64,000 nt of DNA from Pohlia nutans (Eukaryota > Streptophyta > Bryopsida > Bryales > Mniaceae): the NCBI GenBank assembly GCA_022496805.1, contig CM040102.1, positions 18,445,955 through 18,509,954 of the forward strand, written 5' to 3'. The first letter of the stretch is position 1. Each line of letters starts with the position of its first letter. The notes below the pieces were generated by a model. That model searched no databases and had not been told where the DNA came from. It saw only the letters and a list, made by a program, of their open reading frames with translations. The translations under genes were made by a program, and so were the position numbers. Positions 10,301 through 20,547 of this stretch are shown here, piece by piece.

Positions 10301-12724
10301 CAACTTGGAGCTCGTGTCTAAAATTGAAGATAGAGGGTATCTTCTTCCCTTGGAGCTTTGATTTCGGTTACACTGAAAGAGGGCATGCAGTCAGACTTCT
10401 TGAAATTTTGTGGGTTAAAACACCTGTTCTGTTTTTGGTTAACTCTATTACACTCATTCTTTTCACTCAGTGTTTGAATCCCTTAGTGCCTGAATAGCAA
10501 GTCTATTTTGAGGAACTATTGTTAATTATAGTAATTTCTAAACATATCCCTACCATCCATTATTGTAGGCCATACTCTCTACTTTCTAAAACTATGGCCT
10601 ACAATCCATTATTGTAAGCATGTTACCTTTCTGGTGGATGTTGTATTTGTGTCATGTAATTTTCAAGAAATGTGAAATTTAGGAATTACTATGGTAGACC
10701 TACACTTGTGAAAGCAGTGAGTATAGTTGGGGAGTTCGTGACATGGTACCTGGTTTGATCATTTTGCAGGTTGGCGAAATGGGTTCTGGAGCACTTGCAA
10801 TATCACTTCCGTTTTCCTGCGTCTTGGGTCTGCTTGCTGCCGTCACGGCCTCTAACCTTGGTAGGTCACTAACTCCATCTGAACCCCACTTACAGTGTTT
10901 TCCAGTACTGTGTAATAATACCAGCATTGTCATGTTTTCTATGCATTAAGACAAGGTAGAAGCACCTAATTGTGTTAATGCTCTAAGAATGCAATTTATT
11001 ACAGAATGTGTTACTCCCTCCGTCCCAAAGTTATTGTCCAAGTTTTTGGCGTGTTTTAATTCAACACAATTTTTTGCCAAAAAAACCGTCTCAGTACTTG
11101 AAAAATGGTCTATCTTCAATAGTAGTATGTAGTTTTTGTGTCACTCTTGTTGTCCGCCCTGTTTGAAGTGGACAAAGCTCACGTTTGAAGTATAAAACAT
11201 AGGACAAATATTGCAAAAAAATTTTGCCAAAAACTTGGACAAAAACTTTGGGATGGAGGGAGTACTAGGCAAAGCCATAGATCACACTTGAGAGTTGTCA
11301 ATTTTCCAATCTTGTGTGGACCGAGGAGATGTGTTCATAACATTTAGTAGCATGCATTATCTCTGCCTTGGCTCTTCAGTAGATAGTGTGGAATATTCCA
11401 CACCCAACAGTACTTCATCAGTAGCTAAGTGGACAGGTAGAGGGTTATGAGTAGAGTGCATGAAGGAAAGGCAGTGGACATGAAGGCTACTGAATGTTAT
11501 GTTTGTCTCCGTGTGTGCAGTGGAAAGGCGGTATGTATGGCTGTACGCCACGTGTCAACTTGCGCTTGTAGTCTGCTTTGCTCACATTTTCTATGACGTG
11601 GTAGGTGCTCATTGGCCACCAAATCTTCTTGTGTGCTCCACCCAACAATTTTTATTTTACAGTTTTAAAAGACAATCCCCATTTGAATTTCTTTGTACAC
11701 AACATAACATTCTATAACGTAGAGATTTTGTCCCTTAGGCCTTCTGTAACACCTCACAAGATGATGGAATATCCTTTATGTATTTGGACAAGGATTTTAA
11801 TTGTTCACTAAGATCTCATTAGCTAACGGATGTGTGAAAGTTATACGTAACCATACCTAAATTGCAACCCTGCAAAATCTTGCACAATGCGTACATATTG
11901 ATTTTGAGAATGTACACCACCTCAATATTAGAACTCGTGTTAGTTTTAGATCATTTACCAAAAATACTTTGAATACTTATTACTTTTGCATATGGTATTC
12001 AAAGAATGCATTCTTCAGTGCATTGGAATCTTCTTTGATTTTCCAACATGAATATTTAAAATTATGAACATTCTAATAATAGAAATCATGCTCAGTGCTT
12101 AATCCCTAAAGGACCAAGTATTCATGGTTTTAAAAGGACCAAGGATTCATGGTTTTAAAATGACAAATTCAATTAATCATATTGTGAAATATATAATTCA
12201 CATGAGACTAAATTTTGTATCACTAGAATCAGTGAAGAATAATGCATATGATGGTCAAGAAACAAAAAATATTGAACAAAAGGCAGTCCACATAGAACCT
12301 ACTCAAAACTGCTAAAAAAAAAATACGAGGCTTCTTGGTCTTTTAAGGGTTAAAGTGTTGCAATTAGGTGTGGTTACTTTAGCGGTAGATGATTGGAATA
12401 TGTTGAGTTTCCAGTTGGAGAGGATGTGTAACCTGTGGTTAAATTTGATTTGAGCAGGTGCATGTGGAGTCCGTGTTGACAATATTATTGTCTACGTTTG
12501 TGGGGTTTGGAGTTGCCATGGTGGCAAGTACCCTGATCATAGAGTACCATAATTACAAGAGAAGGACAATGGCGCCAGTTCAAGAGGGAGAGGGAGGTGG
12601 CACCCTTGTACAAACACCGGCAGAATTAATTCCAGGCACACAACCAGCTGGAGCTCAACAACAGGACCATGTGGTGGTGCAAATGGAGGCTCAGACTAAC
12701 CCACTTCATGGTCCTGCCACCTAA
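7396..12724 (+). CDS. RINGv (MARCH-like) membrane E3 ubiquitin ligase
   Basis: Eight exons, read by me from splice sites and frame: 7396-7446, 7825-8034, 8297-8507, 9227-9521, 9951-10023, 10770-10860, 11521-11600, 12458-12724. All introns are GT-AG, phases agree, and the product is 425 residues. The N-terminal 155 residues are low-complexity, rich in Ser/Pro/Thr. A C4HC3 RINGv finger follows with C174, C177, C193, C195, H203, C206, C219 and C222, and a Trp four residues after C206. RINGv domains bind an E2 and ubiquitinate membrane targets. After the finger comes a Pro-rich linker, then four hydrophobic stretches in exons 5-8 (for example VLVMLSMLVYFCFLEQLL), which match the tail of the plant RING/FYVE/PHD superfamily rather than animal MARCH proteins. 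The tail after the last helix is Gln/Thr-rich. Introns 6 and 7 carry MITEs. I chose the first ATG because it opens the frame that splices into exon 2. The substrate is unknown. The exon 1 boundary is the least certain. Confidence 0.88.
7533..9190. repeat. Related sequence blocks shared by introns 1, 2 and 3 of the RINGv gene
   Basis: Blocks TGTAGGAGTGTG(A/C)TTTTTGGGAG (7535, 8687), TTGAAGGGA(C/T)AGTA (7643, 8217, 9073), CATTCAAAGATCAA (7673, 9110) and GTTGGTAACAGG/GTCGGTAACAAGG (7728, 9176) recur in order in different introns. The exons between them are not similar, so this is not exon duplication. Confidence 0.55.
9513..9935 (+). repeat. Imperfect tandem duplication across the exon 4 donor of the RINGv gene
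   Basis: Units of about 200 bp, 9513-9714 and 9715-9935, both start AACACACGGTAATAG and continue with CTCTTCTCCCTGCAAACAGC and GGAAAGTTCAGAGGGC. The second copy repeats the last exon-4 bases and its 5' splice site (GT at 9723). Confidence 0.8.
10050..10196 (+). repeat. Dispersed repeat in RINGv intron 5
   Basis: Over 90% identical by eye to the complement of 50700-50852, including CCGAAAAGAAGAGAAAATAC and GCAAACTGGCATGGTTTCCA. No terminal repeats are obvious. Confidence 0.75.
11014..11262. mobile_element. Stowaway MITE in RINGv intron 6
   Basis: Left end CTCCCTCCGTCCCAAAGTTA and right end TTTGGGATGGAGGGAG are flanked by TA at 11012-11013 and 11263-11264. CTCCCTCCGT is the classical Stowaway terminus (Tc1/mariner type). 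The termini carry extended inverted repeats around TTGTCCAAGTTTTTGGC. 249 bp, non-coding. Confidence 0.93.
11377..11503 (+). repeat. Dispersed repeat next to exon 7 of the RINGv gene
   Basis: About 130 bp, roughly 85% identical to the complement of 63870-64000 (AGCTAAGTGGACAGGT, GAAGGAAAGGCAGTGGACAT, GAAGGCTACTGAATGTTATG). It ends 17 bp before the exon 7 acceptor, so the branch-point region lies in or beside it. Confidence 0.75.
12103..12349 (+). mobile_element. TTAA-flanked MITE, GGACC family, in RINGv intron 7
   Basis: TTAA at 12099-12102 and 12350-12353, ends TCCCTAAAGGACCAAG and CTTGGTCTTTTAAGGG. 247 bp with an internal direct repeat (GGACCAAG(G/T)ATTCATGGTT twice). It serves as the empty-site reference for the nested copy at 25757. 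Confidence 0.8.
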
Positions 12725-14178
12725 TGAACATTGGTACAAAAATTAATTCTTATCCTTGGTTTTCTGGTAGAGCAGCTTTTATCAATTGCACCCCTGTATA
12801 GAGATTGTTTTGTTCACAGCGATTAGGGTTGTAGTAGTAGTGCCCCAGAGCTGAATGAATCTGGATGAATTGGGCACTCCAATAAGTGAGGTTTTGGACT
12901 CAGAATAGTGGTTGCACACCACCCTGGAAAGCCCAGTCAGCGGTGGATGTAAAGGCTATGTAAAAAGCACGCAGAGATGTACCATACTAGAAATTGCTGG
13001 CCGTGTAAAGGGCTTTGCACTCCCTCGAAAGATACAAGCATAATACTGTACACCATGTCACTGGACTGATATTCCAAGTCCTTTTGGCCCAGAGGATACT
13101 GTCTGGGGCAGTGTTGAATTTGGACCTTTCAGATTTCATATTTTGATTCATGAGAGATTTGCTTCAGCTGATTTTGTGCAGATTTGTGAGTTCGCCATCT
13201 AGGTCAAGGAATTTCTTGATTGTTGTGTGGCATTTGTGTGCATATGCAGCAGTATTAATGATTATTGCTGGGATTCCATTGAATATGTGCCCAGTGAAAC
13301 CTCAAATTGGCCCGACTGAAACCTCAAATTGGCCGGCTAAACCTCAAATCTATTCTTGTCACAGATTGTTAGCACTCTGGAATTTTTCACAAATATGACC
13401 ATTTGGATGCTTGTCCAAACCACCGAAGTTGAAGTACTTTTGAGTTGCCCAACTAAATCCTCCGATTAGTTGGCTGTACCTCAAATCTTTTCTTGTGATA
13501 GATTTTATTGCTCCGCACATTTGAACATCGCATTTTAGCACTACGAATATTCGCTAATTCGTTTAAACATTTATGCTCGTATTTATTAGGATGAATAAGT
13601 ACAGTAACATGTTCACTAATTGAACGTCATTGCTAAAACCTCTTACTATTGTAGTCAATCATTAGGATTGCCAAAAAACAATTGTATAAAGAGAAGCCCA
13701 AATCTTTAGGAATTTTTTTTTCAAAAAAAGTCTCTTTTATATGGTGAAAAAGAGAATCTTGAAAAATATTTGCAAAATTTTCCAATTTTCGAAGAGTAAC
13801 TTTCCCAAAAAAAATAATCATTTGGCATGACAGCTGGGTGCGGTACCTCTTATTAAGATAAAAACATCCAATTATGTCCCTGCACCCATTCTTTCACCAT
13901 AGACTTCTCTAAAATTGTTCCACAAAATGCTTTCGGAACCATTCCTTTTCTTAATTCTCATTAGTTGAATTTGAATTTGATAAGAATAGGTTTTCAAACG
14001 AGTCTTTAGGATGGTTCAAGTGGTTCAAGAAACTTTCACTTTGAAAATTCATAGCAATTACATCGCTTATTCAAAAATCCTACTTTAAAAAAATAAATTA
14101 AAATCATCATTTTCAATTGCTAATACTACAAAATATACTACGTTGAAAACGTATCCCCAATTGTGGTGAATTGCTTAA
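12725..14178. other. 3' flank of the RINGv gene
   Basis: Contains the likely 3' UTR and AT-rich spacer. A short degenerate repeat of ACCTCAAATTGGCC type occurs at 13290-13350, with a related piece at 13470-13505. No second gene seen. Confidence 0.45.
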
Positions 14179-14760
14179 CCTTTAAATGTCAAAGCAAGCC
14201 CCATGGGCTTTTTATGAAAGAATAATTTAGGAAAGAAGTAGTTTCCCTTACCCAAAACAAACGAGGATTGGTGCATTGGAAAACTACTAAAAAAGCGAGT
14301 TAAATTCTCAACTTGCGTCTCATTTGAAAGATTGTGGAATCATCCTCAAGCAATCAAAGTAATCGATTTAACCCTTAAACGTCCCATGGGGATGGTATAT
14401 ACGTTGTCGTATGATTGAGATTTACTACCAACAAGAAATTCTAAATTGGAATCTTAATAGTTCATTAGAACCGCATTGATGTATATTTCAACTTCTCTTC
14501 TCCACCCAAATCCATTAAAGATGTGGATCCGTTCTAAATACAACCAAAATACACCGTATTCTACTGGTCGCCATGGCACATTCAGACGTTTAGGGGTTAA
14601 ACAGGAGTTGAGGTTGGGCAGCTGAGGTCGTTTTTAAAATGGTGCAACAGTGTTGCAGCAGTGGCTAGTCAGGTAGCCAAGAGAGCTAGTTTATTTTTTT
14701 CTTCCAAAAATTTAAATGCCTTCGGGGTTGCCCCGCCCTAGCCCTCTTGACGTTTAATAG
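14179..14760 (+). mobile_element. TTAA-flanked MITE, 375-bp family, split by a nested element
   Basis: TTAA at 14175-14178 and 14761-14764. Its halves (14179-14371 and 14601-14760) align to the uninterrupted copy 25802-26176. The interruption is the 225-bp element 14372-14596. Confidence 0.85.
14372..14596 (+). mobile_element. TTAA-flanked MITE, 225-bp family, nested
   Basis: TTAA at 14368-14371 and 14597-14600, ends CCCTTAAACGTCCCATGGGG and CAGACGTTTAGGGG. Exactly 225 bp, as is the copy at 26818-27042. Confidence 0.9.
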
Positions 14761-14764
14761 TTAA

Positions 14765-15372
14765 AAGTACGGTTCTAGGTATTTCTACCTTACCGGTCTT
14801 GAACTTTCCATGGTACTATGGTACACATTTCAAGATACCGGTACACAGAAGTTAGCATCCCGGTGTTGTTAGACTTGGGATCACCACCAATGAAACAGAT
14901 GAAGGGAATAAGTGGATGAATTTTTGGATGATAACACATTCATCCATGTGACAATGACGTCCCTGTCCGAAGGCGGGGACATGAGAGCGCGAGCCCGCCC
15001 AGGCCTCATCAGCAGCAGGGCCGGCATTGCATCTTCTTCCTCCTCCTCCTACTCAATTTTTTTTTTTGGGCGTGGTCGTCGATGTTCTCGTGAGCTGTTT
15101 TTTTTTAGGTCTGATGGTGGACGTTAATCGATAGAAACGTACAGTAGTCTTTGTTTTCTTGGCTTTTTTCTGGCACTTTTCGACTCCATGTCTGTGTGAT
15201 ATCCGTTTGTTTGCCGAGCGCTCCGTCAATTGTAGGTTTTCAGTCGCTGGATTGTGCGTTGAGGTCGTGAGACGTTGCATTGATTTCGTACATAGAAATT
15301 GTGATTGATGGAGTGGTGATTAGAGAGACAGAGAGAGTTTTTAGTTTTGAGGTGCTAGCTCGGAGCTCATTA
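14765..15372 (+). other. AXR1 promoter and leader
   Basis: GC rises from about 14930. No TATA box is clear. Poly-T runs at 15057 and 15099 precede a leader of up to 200 nt. Confidence 0.35.
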
Positions 15373-18300
15373 ATGGCGCAGCGCAACAAAAACAAGTACG
15401 ATCGTCAGCTCAGGTAAATTACTACTTCGTTTCTGTGGTTTAGCACCTGTAGATTTGAATTGAATGTTAGTGATTCGAACTGATTTGCAATTCTTGGTTT
15501 GTAATGAAGCCAATCTGCATCCGATTTTTCAATTATGAGGTTTAATGAGTGATTTCCATTTTACAGGTTGGAGTGCTGTGGTTTTCATCGATTATTGTGG
15601 ATAATGTTACTGCTGCAAGTTTTGACAGTTTTAACACACTGCTGTTATGAGAAACTGTAATTTCGAGTATAATAAGAGGTTACTTGTTGCTTGTGTGTGC
15701 AGAGTATGGGGGGAGCATGGTCAGGCTGCGCTAGAACTAGCACGCGTTTGCGTTCTCAATTGTGGTCCTACTGGCTCGGAGGCTTTAAAGAATTTAGTTC
15801 TTGGAGGGATAGGATCTTTCACCATTGTGGACGCATCCAAAGTCTCTGCCTCGGACTTGGGAAATAATTACCTAGGTGAGCTTCCATCAACACGTCTCCG
15901 GAGTAATTTATGTGGCTGGAATATGCAAGATCGGCTTTCATTCACCGTTGGTGAAGAGTCAGTTCGTCAATGCTGAAATTTCTGCATACGTTTGCTGTTA
16001 CTGGTACTGGAATTTGGCGATTGTTCGTACCGACCTTCAGTGATGTGTTTTGCAGTTGACTGGGAAAGTATGGGGCAATCCAAAGCAAAATGTGTCTGCG
16101 GATTGCTTCAGGAATTGAATGAGTCTGTTAATGCTAAGTTCGTGGAAGAGTTGCCAGAAACTTTGTTGGAGTCCAATCCGACGTTCTTTGCGCAGTTCAC
16201 TCTGGTCATTGCAACTCAGGTAACTATTCATTTATTTTGTTAGTATACGCTTCTTTTAAGACGTGCCGTTTCGAGCTTAGCAATAATAGAAAACTCTTTG
16301 ATCCGTGGACCCTAATCACTGGCAAGGCTGCGATATGTCTAATGCAGATATAGGGATGGCAGTTTTTACCTGCTGTTAAGGTTTTACAACTTGTAATCGG
16401 ATTATTTAACGTAGTCTGTCTTCAGAAATCATTTAATGCCATTTTCAATTTCATCATCTAATTTATCCAGAGTCACTGGATCGGGTCTTGGCCAGATGAC
16501 TGAGGCGCATTTATTGAAATTGGAGGAAATATGTCGGCAAAAAAAAATCATGCTCGTGATTGCTCGCTCCTATGGCTTGGCGGGTCTTGTTCGAATAAGT
16601 GTTAGGGTAAGTAAACCTGGCGATGAGTGTTTCTGTTCCATTCTTGTTTAAGCCAGTGCTTACCTCAGTTTTAGGAGACTCCACAGTAGAATCTCTCAAC
16701 CCTAACCCTCTTGCTCTGATCTGAAATTCCTATTTATACAGGAGCATGCTGTAATTGAGTCGAAGCCAGATAACAAAGTGGAGGATCTTCGGCTTCATAA
16801 ACCTTGGCCTGAACTTCAAAGGTTCAACATTGTTATGATTAGTTTGGATTCTTTAAACTCTAAGCACTAGTTTGCTTCAGTGTTAAAAGTGATGTGTTTA
16901 TAAGATGTTTGCATTAAACTAATATTGGCTGTTATGTATCTGTCCTTCAAGAGGCCATGGTTATTTGTCAAGTAGGTCAATATTTTAGCAGTTTCTTACG
17001 CAGAACTAGAAAGGTCGTGTTTTAAAGATTGATGGGCCCTTTTGGTTCGGAATGAGGTTTTCATGGATTCCCTTTATATTACACCAGTATTTGATTAGAT
17101 TAACCATGTCATTATTTGAAGTCTCTCCTAGTCTCACCCTTCTCGTTACTTTGTGTTGTGCAGGTTTGTTGACGAATTTGACATTGACACTCAAGACAAT
17201 AATATACACAAACACATTCCGTTTGCAGTACTCCTAATCAAAATTGCAGAAGACTGGAAAAAAGCACATGATGGCAAGTTGCCATCTAATGTGAGGTTAT
17301 TCAAGGTAATGATTGCACTTAATAAACCCTGTCTTCAATTGCATCTAAGATCTGACTGATGGTTTAAGTATCTGGGAGGCACACGTAGTTCATTAGACCA
17401 CATTGTCTCATGATGACTAATCACTTAAGTCGTTTCATCTGTTTGTTGGCTAAAAACTACAGGAAGCAATCACTGCAAGGAGACGGGTTGCTGAGGAAGA
17501 GGACAATTATACGGAAGCTTTGAAAAGTGCATATATTGTGTTGTTTCCTCCCGGAATTAGTAAGCTCTGTGTCCCTAGACTCCTGTATGTGTTGCTGATA
17601 AACGCTGTTCTTCAAGGCTGTTTCTTTTCCACATTTTCTTAATGCTTCAATTTGTGAGGTGACTCAATAAATTTCAGGGATATTCTAATATTCAATATCT
17701 GTACCCTAGTAGTTGGAAGTCTTAGATTGGTCAAGATTAATCTTTATGTTGCAGCCAGGTTAATGACTTTCTGACTTTTTCATTCTTTGGTTTCTGTCAG
17801 ATTCGCAACTGCGTGCTGTACTGGAGGACAAGGCAACTGATGTTGATGCATCATCATCTGACTTCTGGGTCATGGTTTCTGCTCTCAAGGTTCATCTAAG
17901 CTGCCCCTTTCCTCAATTGACAATGAGAAGCTGTTATCCTACATTTCACTCAAGTATCTTTTGAAAGCTTAGACTCTCAGACAGGTTATGCAGCCAGAGT
18001 CGCATCATGGTAGTTCTACCGATTTCAGCGTATCCTTCACTCTTTATTTTCACTGATATATGGTCCTGAACCTATTTTCAGCAATTCATGGCAAATGAGG
18101 GTCAAGGAGAGCCTCCTTTGGATGGTGCTATTCCGGACATGCATTCGTTTACAGAGTAAGACTCCCGTATCTCAATCGGAGAATTTTACAATCGTTACCG
18201 GTTCATTTGTATAGATATTTGAAGACGATTGCGCATTTTAGTTAATTGACATTTGTGAAGGGATAAAAAAATTTGTGTATACAAATATTGTACCTGAATG

Positions 18301-19815
18301 CATGATCTTCATTTCTATTGCAGGTACTATATTAAGTTACAAAAAATCTATCAAGCCCGAGCAGAGGCTGATGTGACAGCTTTGGAAGGACATGTGGTCC
18401 GCATTTTGAAGCAAATTGGCCAGGACTCTTCTCGCATTGCTAGGAGTACCATAAAACTGTTTTGCAAGAATGCTCGGAATTTGAGGGTATGTATATCAAC
18501 ACTTGTCCTTGTTAGATGGTCTCAGTGATGGGTCTGGGAGTGCTTTGTAAGTTAGAAAATGATTTTTTAGTGACTAAATGATCATCATACGAGCATCTTC
18601 AAGGTTCTTGAGATTTCTAACAATATTGTCAAGCCTTATGCAGGTATTGAGATGTAAGATGTTGAATGAGGAATTTAGTTCACGGACAGGGCCTGAACTT
18701 CAGAGACTTCTTGCAGTTGAAGAAAGCAGGTAAAAATTCTGGCCAAACCTATAATTTGGCACTCTTGATTTGCCTGATCCTGGATTTCATACATCACGAT
18801 CATTGCTTCTTTCATAAGGTTAGCACATATTTATTAGGGTTCATCAATTGCATCAGGACATACGTGAATTGAATTGCATTCATATTCTTCTAGTATACTT
18901 GGCTATTTCTACACTACGTTATCCTTGTGACTGAGATCCCCTTTTTATCTGCAGGCTGTTATTGTGAGGAAGTTATGATTTATTTACATGCGATGTTTTT
19001 GCAGTCATCCAGCATTATATGTTCTGCTTCGGGCAGTGGACCACTTTGCTGCAACTTATAACAGATTTCCGGGTGTCTTTGACGGGTATGCTTTACAGCA
19101 TCAAAGAGATACAATTTTCAGCACACATCGAGAATCATATCATGCAATGGATCTTTAGCTGTCTATTTCCATTGTACATCTGTGCCTTTCTGTCACTGTT
19201 GATAAAACTTTTTAAGGGTGGCTCAGTATTTCACGGGATTAGTATGCATATCTTGCATTTTCTGCTTGATGATGTTTCCAGTAGCTTGCATTAGTATATA
19301 TGAACCGATGCACATTTCCTAAATCTTCTTTGATTTTGCGTCTAATATGCCCATCTTGAACTGTTACGATATCAAATTATTTTGATAGTATCACATCTGA
19401 AATGACAATGTATGTATCAATTCAGGGAATTGGAGGAGGATGCATTACGGTTGAAGTCGTTAGCAATAGGTCTGTTGAATGATATGGGGGGAGGTGGAGC
19501 AAGTCTTCCTGAGGACGTAGTTAGCGAAGTCTGCCGGTTTGGAGCAAGCGAAATACATTGTGTGGCATCGATTGTGGGCGGAATTGCTTCTCAAGAATGT
19601 ATCAAGGTACCAAATCGTTCCTTTCTTTGTACCAACCTTCATTATCATTGGTGCATTCTCTGTTTTTGTTCAGTTCCCTCATGACCATATATTGCTCGAA
19701 GCTCTGCTCAACAATAATTGTGTCTTTGCAGCTATTGACAGGGCAATTCACACCAATACAAGGAACGTTTATCTATAACGCCATGAGCGCCACATCCTTG
19801 GTGTTAAATGTTTAG
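15373..19815 (+). CDS. AXR1: NEDD8-activating enzyme E1 regulatory subunit (AXR1/NAE1)
   Basis: Fourteen exons: 15373-15413, 15703-15875, 16056-16219, 16496-16606, 16742-16821, 17164-17305, 17463-17559, 17801-17889, 18082-18155, 18324-18486, 18644-18729, 19005-19085, 19426-19606, 19732-19815. Phases are consistent, giving 521 residues (Arabidopsis AXR1 is about 540). It pairs with ECR1 to adenylate NEDD8/RUB and load it on the E2 RCE1, which then modifies cullins; in plants this supports SCF-TIR1 auxin signalling. Recognisable blocks are [14 protein letters not shown] at the N-terminus, the ThiF-type core [19 protein letters not shown] (residues 33-51), [57 protein letters not shown] and the C-terminal [12 protein letters not shown]. 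As expected for the regulatory half, it lacks the catalytic cysteine domain, which is in ECR1. The start is the only in-frame ATG before the conserved KYDRQLR. No frame damage is seen, so the gene looks functional. Confidence 0.95.
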
Positions 19816-20514
19816 CTAATAGCTGCATTAATGTCTCCTGCCCCCGTGGCTCCCGGCAACTTCCTGCGGGATACTGTTTTCAGCTGCGATTCTGCAGTCA
19901 TAGAACCTTCATTTTAGCTCTGAAATCTGCTCGAGGTTGGCTATTGCAATCATAAATAGTAGAGAAAGTGTAGGGTGTACAAACATTATGATTTCCCCTA
20001 TTGATTGGGATATAGATAGGACATGGGTCGTACATTTTCCGCTTGTCGGATGTCTGCAGCAAGAGCTAATTTCTGGAAGTGCTTCCAAAACTCAACTTTA
20101 GCAGACTTCTAGAACTGCTGGAAGTACTTCATACTCTCAACCCTCTCTAATGACACTGCCTCGGGGGAACAAATGGCTAACTTGACATGTGGAAGTTGGC
20201 CAATCAGATTTGTACACAACAGATAGGCATCTAAATCCCCTTTAGGGTTTGGACAAATCCTTTCTTCTACCGCTCCTAAACTCTACGATTTTTCGTGCGA
20301 TGGTCCGGAGCTGGAGGAGCAACGTTATCGTCCTAAACTGATTGAATCTCTCGCCAATTGCATTCGGTGAGTTCACACTAAATTGGATTGCTGAAATCAC
20401 AATTCGCTTCGCTTGTGGGCTGTCCTTCTTTTCTGCCATTTGCACAAAGCACTGTCATCATGCGTTGAATGCGTCCACATTGGTAGGAAGTACTACGCCA
20501 TAAGCACTTCCCCT
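19816..20514. other. Spacer between AXR1 and the Cys/His-rich gene
   Basis: Holds the AXR1 3' UTR and the next gene's promoter. No further gene recognised. Confidence 0.45.
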
Positions 20515-20529
20515 AAACCCTAAACCCCC
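20515..20529 (+). promoter_or_regulatory. Telo-box (AAACCCTAAACCC)
   Basis: The interstitial telomere motif AAACCCTAAACCCCC lies 19 nt before the ATG of the Cys/His-rich gene. Telo-boxes in plant promoters and 5' leaders are known from housekeeping and ribosome-biogenesis genes. A second motif, TTTAGGGTTTGG, is at about 20240. Confidence 0.6.
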
Positions 20530-20547
20530 GCGCCTGCGTGAGCGGCT

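Noticed and set aside
20240..20530. Interstitial telomere array
   Set aside because: Only two short telo-box motifs, not an array.
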